DNA from: CAZKCI01 sp964584165 | Lineage (GTDB): Bacteria; Auribacterota; Erginobacteria; Erginobacterales; CAZKCI01 | Length of the DNA: 64,000 nucleotides | Direction of reading: 5' to 3' | NCBI GenBank assembly: GCA_964584165.1 | Contig: CAZOYW010000011.1 | Coordinates: forward strand, 1-64,000 | Shown: positions 17,831-30,681 of the stretch, one piece after another | Layout of the letters: each line of letters starts with the position of its first letter | Position numbering within the stretch: the first letter of the stretch is position 1 | Program-made: the position numbers and the translations under genes | The notes under the pieces: generated by a model | Database searches by the model: none | Seen by the model: the letters and a program-made list of their open reading frames with translations, nothing else | Told to the model about the DNA's origin: nothing

Positions 17831-17840
17831 CGTCGCCACG

Positions 17841-17912
17841 GCTAGCCCGGATTATTCAGGAATATCATTCGATATTCATGAATAATTCGGGCGATTGCTC
17901 GCTCGCGGGGAG
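17841..17912. repeat. Dispersed palindromic repeat, family R, copy 2 (reverse orientation)
   Basis: GCTAGCCCGGATTATTCAGG ... ATTCATGAATAATTCGGGCG followed by ATTGCTCGCTCGC, the reverse complement of copy 1. It lies just upstream of the D-aminoacylase start. The rest of 17831-18046 holds no gene; a TATAAT at 18021-18026 may be a -10 for the next gene, without a clear -35. Confidence 0.75.
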
Positions 17913-18046
17913 CTCTCAGAACGACCAGCGATAACATATGAATTGATGGGTTTAATCGCAGTTATATAGCAGACGCCGGCGGAACGGTAAAGAATCGACG
18001 GATTCAGCGGCGGGATTGCGTATAATCGAAAGGGGGAAGGCCCGCC

Positions 18047-19990
18047 ATGAGCCGAGAGAAAAGGATACTCGTCGCGATACTCAGCCTCGCCGCGCTCGTT
18101 CGCCTCGCCTACCTCGCCGAGCTCTATCCCAGCCCCTTCTTTCGCCATCCCGTCCTCGACGCCCGCTACTACGCGGAGTGGGGGAGGGCTCTCTCCTGGT
18201 CCGGCTTCTCCCCCCTCCCCGACTACCGGGGGAACCCCCTCTACCCCGCCCTCCTCGGAGCGGGCTACGGGCTCTTCGGCCTTCACCCTGTCGCCCTGCG
18301 CCTCCTCCAGCAACTCCTCGGCGTCCTCACCTGCCTCCTCGTCTTCCAATCCGGATGCCTTCTCGCCCGCCCGGCGGCCGGGCTGATCGGCGCCGGTTTC
18401 TACGCCCTCCTCGTCCCCGCCCTCTTCTACGAGGGCTGGCTCCTCTCCGCCGCGCTGGAGGCCTTTCTCGCGGCCGCGCTCCTCAGCGCCCTCCTCCGCG
18501 CCCGCGGGCGGCGGGAGAAGTCGAGCTGGCTCCTCCCCGGATTTCTCGCCGGCCTCCTCTTCCTCGCCCGCCCCACCCTCATCCCCCTAAGCGCGCTCGT
18601 CTGGATCCTCGCCGATCCCATCCCGGGCGCGGCCGCTCGCCGCGCCCTCACCTACGCCGCCGGAGCGGCGGCGGCGATCGCGGCCGCCGGTCTCGTCCTC
18701 GGCCCGCGGGCGATCCTCCCCGCCCACGGCGGCGCCAACTTCTACATCGGGAACAACCCCGAGGCCAACGGGACGGCGGCGATCCCCGCCTTTTCCCGGG
18801 GATCGCCCTGGGAGCAGCGGACCGACTTCCGACGCGAGGCCGAGCGGCGGGCGGGACGGACGCTCGGCGACGCCGAGTCCTCCTCCTTCTGGTTCCGGGA
18901 GGGGCTCGCCTTCATCTCCTCCCGCCCCCTTCGCTTCCTCGAGCTCGCCCTCCTCAAGGTCGGGCTCTTCTTCAGCGGAACCGACCTCTCCGACAACTAC
19001 CACCTCGCCTTCTTCCGGAACGACCTCTTCCTCCTCCGCCTCCCCTTCGACTGGCGCCTTCTCTCCGCCCTCGCTCTCGCGGGGATGGCCGCGGCCTCCC
19101 GCGAGCGGCGGCGCTGGAGCCTGCCCTACGCCTTCGCCGCCGCCTATCTCGCCGGGATCGCCCTCTTCTTCGTCGTCTCGCGGCTGCGCCTTCCCCTCGC
19201 CCCCGTCCTCGCTCTCTTCGCCGGGGCGGCGGTCGAGGATTTCTTCCGGGGACTGAGAATGGCCCCGGCGAGATCCGCCGCCCTCGCCGCGGGGGGAGGG
19301 GTCCTCTACCTCCTCCTGGGCTGGCCGAAGGCGGGGATCTCCCCCGATTCTTTTCTCGTCTCCGCGGGCGAGGCCTACAGCCAGGACGGGAGAACCGCGG
19401 AGGCGCTCGACTATCTCCGGCGGGCCGAACGGGAACTCTACCGCCATCCCCCCGCCGACCCCCGGCGCCAGCGGCGCCTCTTCCTCGCTTCGGCCGAGGC
19501 GCTCCTGAAGAACGGCGAGACGGAGGAGGCGGAAGCGGCCCTGCGCCGGATCCTCGCGGGCGGAGAAGGGGAGAGGTCCGAGTCGCTCTTCGAGATCGCC
19601 AACGTCTACGCCGGCGGGGGGAAGACGGGCGAGGCGGCCGCCTACTACCGTCTCGCCCTGGAGGAAGACCCCCGCCACTTCCGCTCCTGGAACAACCTCG
19701 GCCTGGCCCTCAAGGCGGAGGGAAGGCTGGACGACGCGGAGGCGGCGATCCGCCGGGCGATCGAGATCAACCCGGCCTACGCGCCCGCCCGGGGAAACCT
19801 GGGGAACCTCCTCGCCCGCCAGGAGAAATGGGCGGAGGCGATCCGGGAGCTCCGCGAGGCTCTCCGCCTCGACCCCGGCCTCGCCCAGCTCCGCCCCGTC
19901 CTCGCCTACGCCCTGCAGGCGGCAGGAAGGCCGACCGAGGCGGAGTCGGAATACCGGAAGTGCCCGGCGGAACTGAGACAAGCGCGCTAA
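18047..19990 (+). CDS. Membrane GT-C glycosyltransferase-like protein with C-terminal TPRs
   Basis: 647 aa. About 10 membrane helices (residues 5-430) in a GT-39/PMT-like arrangement, with an acidic residue pair in the first periplasmic loop (HPVLDARYYAEWG), RPTLIPL and a large loop GGANFYIGNNPEANGT. The C-terminal 200 residues are soluble TPR repeats (AEALLKNGETEEAEAALRRI, WNNLGLALKAEGRLDDAEAA, ARGNLGNLLARQEKWAEA). Such hybrids probably move sugars from polyprenyl-phosphate donors, with TPRs for partner binding. ATG 18047 follows GGGGGAAGG. A paralogue in architecture is at 58813-60594. Donor and acceptor are unknown. Confidence 0.8.
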   Translation: MSREKRILVAILSLAALVRLAYLAELYPSPFFRHPVLDARYYAEWGRALSWSGFSPLPDYRGNPLYPALLGAGYGLFGLHPVALRLLQQLLGVLTCLLVFQSGCLLARPAAGLIGAGFYALLVPALFYEGWLLSAALEAFLAAALLSALLRARGRREKSSWLLPGFLAGLLFLARPTLIPLSALVWILADPIPGAAARRALTYAAGAAAAIAAAGLVLGPRAILPAHGGANFYIGNNPEANGTAAIPAFSRGSPWEQRTDFRREAERRAGRTLGDAESSSFWFREGLAFISSRPLRFLELALLKVGLFFSGTDLSDNYHLAFFRNDLFLLRLPFDWRLLSALALAGMAAASRERRRWSLPYAFAAAYLAGIALFFVVSRLRLPLAPVLALFAGAAVEDFFRGLRMAPARSAALAAGGGVLYLLLGWPKAGISPDSFLVSAGEAYSQDGRTAEALDYLRRAERELYRHPPADPRRQRRLFLASAEALLKNGETEEAEAALRRILAGGEGERSESLFEIANVYAGGGKTGEAAAYYRLALEEDPRHFRSWNNLGLALKAEGRLDDAEAAIRRAIEINPAYAPARGNLGNLLARQEKWAEAIRELREALRLDPGLAQLRPVLAYALQAAGRPTEAESEYRKCPAELRQAR

Positions 19991-20458
19991 GCGCCCCCTG
20001 TCCTCCCCGGTTTCCCCCGCGTCCAGGCCAGCCAAAGTCCGAGGCGGAGCCTGAAGGTCTCCGGCTCGACCGGTCACGCTCCATGAATCGACGCGGACAT
20101 TCCGCTGGAAACGAGACCGGGGCCGCTCTGTTCTTCACTATATTAAATAATGGACGCCGCTTTTTACAATAATACCTCTTGACTCCTTGTCTCCTTGCGC
20201 GGATACTTATTGCATTCTAGGAACGTATCCCGCCATGCGCCGAGAAACAAAGACACTTTCTCCGGCCCGTTTGCGTGCGTTTCGGCTTGCCTGCCCGGAT
20301 GGATCTGCGATCCATCCGGGATTTATATTTGTTCCCTCGATCATTCGATTCATCCCTCGGCTTTATCCAATACATTCAACTCGCTCGATGGCCAGCAACC
20401 GTAAAACCATGAACCTCGGGAGCGTCCGCGTGTATCTCCGAACGGGAGGAAGCGAGTT
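19991..20458. other. 468-bp intergenic region with leader hairpin
   Basis: No credible gene; a 91-codon frame here has unconvincing composition. There is a perfect 11-bp hairpin at 20294-20320 (arms CCCGGATGGAT / ATCCATCCGGG, loop CTGCG) about 140 nt before the giant surface-protein gene, either a terminator-like element or part of its leader. A weak TTGACT lies near 20177. Confidence 0.45.
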
Positions 20459-23400
20459 ATGAAAATGCAGACCCTGGTGGGGGGCGGAGCATTCCTGATC
20501 GCGTCCTTAGTGGCTTCCCTTTTATTTGGATATTCCTTGAGCGCCCCGACCGTTCCGATCATCTATGTCGATCCTTCATCGCCCCCAGGCGGAAATGGAA
20601 ATTCATGGGAGACGGCTTGTCGGGATTTGCAGACCGCGATCGACGCCGCACCGCCAGAGGCGAGGATTTGGTGCGCGAGCGGCGATTTCGGGCAGATCGC
20701 GATCGCCAAACCGATTTGTCTCTGGGGAGGATTCGCGGGAACGGAAGAATACCTGGACGAGAGAAGCCTGTCTGCTCACGAATGCATCATCCGGTCGCTG
20801 ACCGTAACCGCTGGAGTCGAGCTGGACGGTTTCACCTTTTTCCCTTCCGATCATCGCGGACGGAGCGTCTTCCTCAACGCCGACGATGCCGTCCTGGCCA
20901 ACTGCCGGTTTGATCGCTGCTCCTCCGAGCAGGAGCTGATCCTATCTCGAAACAGCACGGGGATTTATTTGATCAATTGCACCGTCACCGGCTGCGCGGC
21001 GGGAGCAAAAATGCCCGTTTCGTTGATAAGATTCGACAATTGCCAGGATGTTGTCGTGGCCAATTGCACGATCGCGGACAACCGGTTGACTAGCTCCGAT
21101 CGAGCTATCCTTGATTTTCACGATTCCAAGGGTGAGGTCTTCAACACGATCCTCTGGAATCCCGGTTATCGGGAGATCGACGCGGACGGGACCGCCGATC
21201 TGATCGTTTCCGACTCGGATATCCGACTCGGATTTCCCGGCGAAGGAGTCTTCTCGTCCGATCCGCTTTTTGCGGACGACTATCATCTAGGCGCGGAGAG
21301 CCCCTGCCGGGACATCGGAAGCCCCGAGGGGGCGCCGGAAGACGATCGGGAAGGCGATCCGCGCCCGTTTGGGAGAGGCTATGACATCGGAGCCGACGAA
21401 TGCCTGCTTCCAGGCGTGCCCTTCGAACCGACCGCTGCTTTTTCCCCGCCTTCCCCGGAAGCGGATCGACCGATCCGGTCTTTCCCGAGACGCCTGGGTG
21501 GAACGCCGCCGCCCATCTCTCCTTCCCCATCCCCCACCCCCGATTTTTCCCCTTCTCCGACCCCGGTCCCCAGCGCTTCCCCTACCCCAGTCTGGTATCA
21601 CGCATTCAAGGTCCAGGCATCGGCCGATGACGCTCATGAGACCGGGATCGGGACGCGTTCCTCCACCAACATCATGACTGATGTTTTCGCCTATCCCGAC
21701 GCCGGAAATGCCATGTATAAATGCGCCGGCATCCGCTTTCAGAACGTCACCCTCCCCAAAAACGCCTCCATCGCTTCTGCCTCCATATGGTTCAACGTCC
21801 AAAGCGCCGACCGCGACGACGCCGCTTTCCGGATTTATGGAAACGCTAGCGACGACGCCCTGGATTTTGCCGCACAGACCGCGATCATCTCGCGCCCCCG
21901 GACCGAATCTTATAAGGCCTGGCAAAAAACCAGCGTCGGCACGGGATGGAAAGAGATGACCGGATTGGGCCCGGTGGTCTCCGAAATCTTCGAGCGGGAC
22001 GGCTGGGCGAGCGGTAATAGCCTCGCCCTGCTCTTGATCGCCGACGTCGCAGAGCAGAAGCTATTCCGAATTCAGGCCTACGACCAGGATCCCATACATG
22101 GAGCCGAGCTGATTATCATACGGAACCTGACTCCCACCCCGACGGTCACTCCGTTCGGCTACCAGACGCCGTCACCCTCGCCGACCACCACCCCCACCGC
22201 GACTCCTGAGCCTACGAGCACGCCTACTCCGTTCGGTTTCCAAACTCCATCGCCAACAGCGACGCCGAGCGTCACCCCCACGCCGATTTGGTATCACGTG
22301 TTCAAAGTCCAAGCTTCGGGCGACGACGCCCACGAGACCGGGATCGGAAATCATTCCTCCACCAACATCCTGACTGATGTTTTCGCCTATCCCGACGCCG
22401 GTAATAATTTGTACAAATGCGCCGGCGTTCGTTTCCAGAACGTCACCCTCCCCAAGAACGCCAGTATCGCTTCCGCCTCGGTCAGGTTTAACGTCCAGAA
22501 CACTTGGCGCGACGACGCCTCTTTCCGGATTTTCGCCAACGCAGTCGACAACGCCCTGGACTTCAACGCGCAGACCGAGATCATCGCCCGGCCCCGGAGC
22601 GAGGCTTACAAAGCTTGGCAGAAAAACAACCTCGGCGCCGGCTGGAAGGAAATGACCGGTGTGGCTCCGGTGGTCTCCGAAATCTTCGCGCGGGACGGCT
22701 GGGCGAGCGGCAACAGCCTCGCCCTGCTCCTGGTCGGCGACCTGGGAGAGCAGAAGCTTTTCCGTTTCTATGCTTACGACCAGGACCCCGCCCAGGGAGC
22801 CGAGCTGATCGTCATCCGCAACATCACTCCAACCCCGAGCCCGGAACCGACGACCACCCCCAGCCCGGCCGGTTATAAAACTCCGACGCCCGAACCCACG
22901 GTAACATCCACTCCGATTTCCCCCACCCCTACGCCCAGCCCTACGCCTACCGCCATCCCCAGCCCTTCGCCCTCGGCGCCGTTGATTGACGAGGGATTCG
23001 ATGAATTTCACTCCGGTTCCCGTCCCACCGGCTGGACGTTCCTCTCTTGCAACGAGGATTCCGATACATATACGACCGAGGGATACTATGGAAGAACCCC
23101 TCCCGCCCTCAGACTCGACGCCACCGGCGACCAGATCTTCACCAAGACAATCTCACAACCGAATGATTTAAATTTCTGGATCAAGGGCCTGGGCACGGAT
23201 GATACCAGCGCCTTGCTGGTCGAAGAGTATTTCGGCACCGAGTGGCACCAAGTGACAAATATCGTCGGCTTGCCGACCACGGAAATGATCGAGGGACCTT
23301 TCTCACTAAACGCCGGCTCCACGCAAATCAAATTCTCCTATGCGAAAAGCGCCGGGAATCTTGCCTTCGACGATGTCATCGTATCGGCGCTGATCGCCCC

Positions 23401-26400
23401 CACCCCTTCTCCGACGCCCTCCCCCGAACCCACCGCCACTCCTTCGCCATCCCCCACCGCAACGCCAACGTCGACCCCGACGCCGGAGGGGTACAAAACG
23501 CCGACCCCCTACTTCAGCAACATGCTGGAGAACCCCGGTTTCGAGACCGGAGATTTCGCGCCCTGGTGGCGGGGCGAGGGCGAATCGCATATTTATCTCG
23601 CGGATTACAACCCCCAGTCTGGTTCCTATTCAGCCAGGTTCGAGGACCCGACCACTCAGTACGCTGATCGGTGCTTGAAATCGAACTTTATCTCCGTCGC
23701 GTCAGGCGCTTACTACGACCTGAGCGGCTGGTTCTACGTCGATTGGGACGCCGCAACGGGGGCCATCGACAACTGCTTCTTGAGGCTTACCGCCGACTGG
23801 TTCGGCCAGACCTGGAATTACATCAGCGCCTCTCCGGGGATAACCGGTTGGCACAACCAAACCTTCCTGGACTGGGAAGAAAAAGCTCTGCATCTGCTCA
23901 AAGCGCCCCCCGGGGCTTTTTACGCTCAGGCCAGAGCCGACTGTCACGAAGAAGCGGGGCCGGGTTATCAGAACGACGTCTTAGTCGATAGTTTTTACTT
24001 CGGAGAAGCTATTACCCCCTCCCCCACACCGGAAGGGTATGAGACCCCCACGCCCATTCCCACAACGACGCCGTATTTCAGCAATGAGTTGGAAAATCCC
24101 GATTTCGAGACCGGAGATTTCGCGCCCTGGTGGCGGGGCGAGGGCGAGTCGCATATTTATCTCGCGGATTACAACCCCCAGTCCGGGTTCTATGCGGTCA
24201 AATTCGAAGACCCGACCACGCAGTATGCCGACCGGTGTTTGAGATCGAACTATATCTCCGTTGCGGCAGGCTCCTATTACGATTTAAGCGGCTGGTTTTA
24301 CGTAGATTGGGACACCGATACGGGCGCTATCGACAACTGCTTCTTGAGGCTTACCGCCGACTGGTTCGGCCAGACCTGGAATTACATCGGCGCCTCTCCG
24401 GGGACAACCGGATGGCACAACCAAACCTTCCTGGACTGGGAGAAGAAGTCATTCTCTTCGCTCGAAGCGCCAGACGGCGCTTTTTACGCCCAGGTCAAGG
24501 CTGATTGCCACGAAGCAGCGGGACCGGGCTATCAAAACGACATCTTCGTCGACAATTTCCATTTTCAAGGCGCCGGCCTACCCGACCTGACCATCCGGGC
24601 GAGCGATATCACCTTCGTCTCCGAGCACAATCCTCCCTTGCCCGACGAAGCCGTGACGATTCGGGCCGTCGTCCGCAACATCGGTCCCGTCCCATCGCAG
24701 GATTTCAGCGTCGCTTTCTCCGATTACACCGACCCGCTGGGGGATCCGCAGTCGGTCGGCGGCCTCGAGCCGGGCGAATCGGCGTTCGTGGAAGTGACCG
24801 CCGCTTTCCCGACTTCTTACCGGGTGATCACGGCCCGGGCCGATGCCGCGAGCGAGATCGAAGAAGAGAACGAGAACAACAACGAAGCAAACCGGGTGCT
24901 GCGGATCGGCGATCCCCCGGTCGGCTCCAACGGGAAGATCGTCGTTGAGGCTTCCGTTCCCAGCCCCGCTTGTTCGGGAAGTCAGAAGACCGTCTCCGGC
25001 ACGGCAACGTATGAAATAACCTGTGACGGCGAGGTCTCCACCTATCCCGTCAAAGGCGGGAAGGTGAGCGTGCAGGTCGAGGGCGAGGGCTTCTTCTCCA
25101 ACGTCCACACCGATTATACCGGCGCCTTCGGTCAAAATATCATCGCCCCCCCGCCGGGTGGTTGGAGGCTCTGCGTCGCGGTAACTGACAATACCCTGAC
25201 CGGTTACGATAACATCTGGCTGACGGCGAAATATTGCCCCCCGACGCCGACCCCGGTCAATCATCCCGAACTGGTCATCAACTGCAGCGACGTGACCTTC
25301 AACAACTATTTCCCCACGCCGGGGAATACCGTTTCGATCGAAACGGCGGTAAGAAACGTCGGAACCGATGCGGCCCCGGACGTTCTGGTCAACCTGTACG
25401 ATTCCGCGGGCGCGCGGGTCGCTCAATCCGAACCGATTGACATCGGGCCCGGGGAAACGGGGGTGGCCGAGATCGATTATACGGTTCCGGAGCCGGACGG
25501 CACCTTCCGCCTCTTGCGGGTATCGGTGGCTCCCGCTTCTGGAGAAACGGATATCTATGACAACGACGTCACCCAAGTGATCCAAGTGGGGAACCCGGAA
25601 GGATCGGCTCGGATCATCATCGATAACCTCCATGCAGCGGACGCCTGCCCCGTCGCCGGAGCCTCGGTCCATGCCCACGTTCACTACGAGTTGACGGAGA
25701 ACGGCGTGCCCATCGACGATTTCCCCGTCATGGGGGCCTGGAGCTCCTGCACCGTTGGAGAAGAGGGGCCTTTTACCGGCTCATTCAGCGATTACTTCGG
25801 CAACGTCGCCCAACCCTTCACCGCTCCCGCCAGCGTTGGGACCCATCCCCTGACGCTCACCGTCGATGACTGCGATTCCGTCGCCGAGTTCGGCGCGCAG
25901 ACCGGGGTGATCAAAGTCGTGGATTGCCAGCAGGAGGATATCCGCATCTATTCGGAGGATATCATCTTCGAATATGGGACAAACATCCCCCTCGATCAAC
26001 AGATGTATATCACGGGCGAGATCCACTACCAGGGACCCGGAGACCGGACCGACATCCCCGTGCAGATAAAAGACAGCTACCTAGAGGAGGGCGAACTGGA
26101 GACGGTGGTTTTGAGCACCCAGTACCTGGATTTTCCCGACTCGGGGATTTACGTTCAGCCCGCGTTTTATTATTACACCGCCGCGCCGGAGGGGGTCCAT
26201 ATCATCGAATTCGATCTGGACGCCTCGTTCGGCAACCAATCGAACGACCAGGCCACCCGGGTTCTCACCGTGGGCGAACTCCAGCCGGAGCTCACCGTCC
26301 ACATCCTGCAGCCGGTCGACGATGAACCGATTACCATCCTGCATCTGCCGATCCGCATCGAGGTCAAAGACGAGACCATGACCGCGCTGGGGCGGGACGA

Positions 26401-28683
26401 TCTTTCCGTTTTGCAGGTCGAATTCAGGCGGGATACGGACATCGCGGACGAACCGATCGACGCGCTGACCGCCGGCACCTACACCGGGGGAATCTTTACC
26501 GTAATCTGGGATCCTCGCGACGACCTGCCGCTCGGACCGATCGACATCGTGGCCACCGCGCTCGACACGGAGGGTGGAACGGGCTGGGATACAAACGTGC
26601 CCATCGTCATCGCCTATGTCCCCTCTCCGACGCCGTCTACCACCCCCACGCCAACTCCGACACCTACTCCCACAGTCTGCTGCATCTCTCCCACACCCAC
26701 ACCCACCATGACTCCGATTCCCACCTCCCCCCCCCCCGTGACTCCTACGCCGTCGCCAATCACCCCGCATACGCCTACCCCCTCCCCGGTTACCCCTCCC
26801 CCGACGCCCGAAACCAGTCCAACGTCGCCGCCATTTCCAACGGCGACGGCGACGCCGAAGCCAACGGAAACGATTACTCCCACCCCCAGTCCCTCGCCCA
26901 GCGTGCCCCCGACCGCTACACCGTCCCCTTCCCCGACCCCCAGCGCGACTCCGACCGCGTCGCCATCTCCATCTCCTCTTAAGAAGGCGGTTAAATTGAC
27001 GTCTTCCGGGGTCGAGTATTCGACAATCCAAGACGCGGTCAACGCCGCCGCCAACCCCGACACGCTGTTGGTGGCCAACTGCACCTTCAATGAAAATGTC
27101 GTGCTCTCTGGGACCAAGGACAACCTGACCCTGAAAGGAGGGTATGACCCCTACAGCTGGACCAAAGACGTGGGAACGGTCTCAGTCATCAACGGCGGCG
27201 GGAACGATGGAATTAAGGTCGAAAGCGGGTGCGAGGCGCTGAGCGTTCAGGGCTTCCGAATCACGAACTGTCGTTATGGGATTTTCACAATCTTAGCTTC
27301 CCCCCAAATCACCAATTGCTTGATGGCGGGAAATACCAGCGGCGTCTGCGCATCGGGGGGATCCCCTCTGTTGACCAACTGCACGATCGTTGACAACGCC
27401 AACACGGGCGTCTACGGAGACTCCCTGACCAGCCTCGCGGTCAAGAACTGCATCGTCGCCAATAACGGCGGCTGGGGGTTGGACGCCCATTCCGGCGTGA
27501 ACGTGACCTACTCCGACATCTACGNNNNNNNNNNNNNNNNNNNNNNNNNNNNNNNNNNNNNNNNNNNNNNNNNNNNNNNNNNNNNNNNNNNNNNNNNNNN
27601 NNNNNNNNNNNNNNNNNNNNNNNNGGCTGGGGGTTGGACGCCCATTCCGGCGTGAACGTGACCTACTCCGACATCTACGACAATGCCTCCGGCTCCGTGC
27701 GTTACCCCAAATACACCACCATAGGCGCCGGCTGCATTTCGGCCGACCCCCGTTTCCAGGGCGAAGAGGACTACCGCCTCCAAGAGAACTCCCCCTGCCT
27801 GAACAACGCCACCGGGACGGGCGCGCCGGCCGACGACATCGCCGGCAACGGCCGCCCCCAGGGCGGCGGCTACGAGATCGGCTGCTACGAGGCCTCCTAT
27901 GCCGGCGGCGGCAACGCCACCACCTACGTGGACGGCGTCAATGGCAGCGACGCCAACGACGGAACCAGTGCGGAGGAGGCCAAGCAGACGATCGGAGGCG
28001 GGATCGGGGCGACCGCGGAGGGCGGAACCTGCGTCGTCCTCCCCGCCACCTATCACGAGAACCTCATCCTATCCTCCAACATCACCCTGGAGGGGCAGGG
28101 CTCGGGCGGCAACCTCGCCGTGATCGATGGCGGCGGGCTTACAACGGGGATCCGGGTGGGGCGGTCACCGACCATCCGCAACCTCCGGATCACCAACTCC
28201 ACCGCCGGGATATATTTCTACGGATCATCCGCCTCCCCGACGATCGAGAACTGCCTCATCGAAGGGAACACCTACGGCGTTCATTGTACTTACGGCGCCT
28301 CTTCCTTGACCAACTGCACGATCGTTGACAACGCCAACACGGGCGTCTACGGAGACTCCCTGACCAGCCTCGCGGTCAAGAACTGCATCGTCGCCAATAA
28401 CGGCGGCTGGGGGTTGGACGCCCATTCCGGCGTGAACGTGACCTACTCCGACATCTACGGCAACGCCGCCGGCGACATTGGCCAGCCGACCTACACCACG
28501 CTGGGCGCCGGATATATTTCGATTGATCCACAATTCGCGGGGGAGGGGGATTGGCACTTGCAGGCGGGCTCGCCTTGCGTCGATGCCGGCACCGGCGCCG
28601 GCGCGCCTTCCGACGACATCGAGGGCAATACACGCCCACATGACGATGGATACGACATGGGAAGTTACGAATTGAGCTACTAG
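20459..28683 (+). CDS. Giant multidomain surface protein (beta-helix, jelly-roll, CARDB), interrupted by an assembly gap
   Basis: Signal peptide about 1-28, then a choice-of-anchor Q/right-handed beta-helix region (IYVDPSSPPGGNGNSWETAC, about 35-300). Two copies of a roughly 170-aa domain with DDAHETG and RFQNVTLPKNASIASAS (about 380-560, 610-790), a jelly-roll (840-980) and two nearly identical 165-aa carbohydrate-binding-like domains (1017-1184, 1203-1368: ENPGFETGDFAPWWRGEGES) follow. Three CARDB-like domains come next (from 1374, 1599, 1820), then a Pro/Thr linker of about 120 residues and a second beta-helix. Start ATG 20459 follows GGGAGGA. The frame is offset across the N run; joining on the shared 55 bp restores it and gives about 2,689 aa. 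Likely an adhesin or glycan-binding cell-surface protein. Confidence 0.8.
27371..27524 (+). repeat. 154-bp exact direct repeat, copy A
   Basis: Identical base for base to 28306-28459. Encodes two to three beta-helix rungs (LTNCTIVDNANTGVYGDSL ... VTYSDIY). Ends exactly at the assembly gap. Confidence 0.95.
27525..27624. other. Assembly gap of 100 N
   Basis: Exactly 100 Ns, a conventional placeholder for unknown length. The 55 bases before it (27470-27524) are the same as the 55 after it (27625-27679), so the contigs may simply overlap. It lies inside the giant surface-protein gene. Confidence 0.98.
28306..28459 (+). repeat. 154-bp exact direct repeat, copy B
   Basis: Same sequence as 27371-27524. 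Identity at the nucleotide level, not only protein level, implies a recent duplication or gene conversion within the beta-helix coding region. Confidence 0.95.
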
Positions 28684-28685
28684 CA

Positions 28686-28737
28686 AATAAGAACCGCCGA
28701 GGAGCGCCCCGGCCGGGGCTCCTCGGCGGTTCTTATT
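28686..28737. terminator. Strong hairpin after the giant surface-protein gene
   Basis: Arms AATAAGAACCGCCGAGGAGC (28686-28705) and its complement (28718-28737) with a further GCCCCGGCCGGGG palindrome inside. It starts 3 nt after the stop codon and ends next to the tRNA 3' end, so it could stop transcription from both sides. Confidence 0.75.
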
Positions 28738-28738
28738 A

Positions 28739-28813
28739 TGGTGGGCCCGGCAGGGATCGAACCTGCAACCAAGGGATTATGAGTCCCCTGCTCTACCATT
28801 GAGCTACAGGCCC
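28739..28813 (-). tRNA. tRNA with CAT anticodon (Met, or Ile2 after lysidine modification)
   Basis: 75 nt with encoded CCA. Acceptor GGGCCTG/CGGGCCC, D stem GCTC/GAGC, anticodon stem GGGGA/TCCCT with loop CTCATAA, variable loop TGGTT, T arm GCAGG-TTCGATC-CCTGC, discriminator A. The loop CTCATAA gives anticodon CAT. The anticodon-variable context (ACTCATAATC..TTGGTT) is close to bacterial tRNA-Ile2(CAU), so Ile2 is at least as likely as elongator Met. It is not an initiator, as it lacks the GGG/CCC anticodon-stem pairs in initiator form. Confidence 0.93.
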
Positions 28814-28860
28814 TTTTTATTTCTGCCTCCCGATCTCCGATCGGGAGGGAGAAATAAAAA
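28814..28860. terminator. 21-bp stem hairpin between tRNA and rpoD
   Basis: Arms 28814-28834 and 28840-28860 with one mismatch around CTCCG. The outer part is TTTTTATTTCT / GAAATAAAAA, so either strand would end the stem in a T-rich run. Fits a bidirectional terminator. The remaining sequence up to 28977 shows nothing. Confidence 0.65.
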
Positions 28861-28977
28861 GAACGTGGGCGATCATCTTGAGCGAAGAGAGAGAATCTTC
28901 CCTCTCCGCAAAACGCGTCGCGAAGAGCGCGGACGGCGGACGAATTCGCTTCTCCCGGCTCACCGCCGACCGCGATC

Positions 28978-29016
28978 GACTTATCCTAGATTCGCCGGCG
29001 CGGCGCGCCGGGGGAA

Positions 29017-29028
<12 letters not shown>
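28978..29028 (-). terminator. Hairpin overlapping the rpoD stop codon
   Basis: Perfect 12-bp outer arms GACTTATCCTAG / CTAGGATAAGTC with a GC-only inner stem (CCGGCGC...GCGCCGG). The last codons and TAG stop of rpoD lie within one arm. Probably a terminator or 3'-end stabiliser of the housekeeping operon. Confidence 0.55.

Positions 29029-30673
<1,645 letters not shown>

Positions 30674-30681
<8 letters not shown>

Noticed and set aside
20187..20462. 91-aa frame overlapping the start of the giant surface-protein gene as ATGA
   Set aside because: Unconvincing composition, no homology recognised and no ribosome site; a hairpin runs through it.
27525..27624. Frameshift or pseudogene at the giant surface protein
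   Set aside because: The frame change depends on the arbitrary 100-N filler; joining on the shared 55 bp restores the frame.
28739..28813. Initiator tRNA-fMet
   Set aside because: The anticodon stem is GGGGA/TCCCT without the three G-C pairs in initiator arrangement, and the first acceptor pair is a normal G-C.
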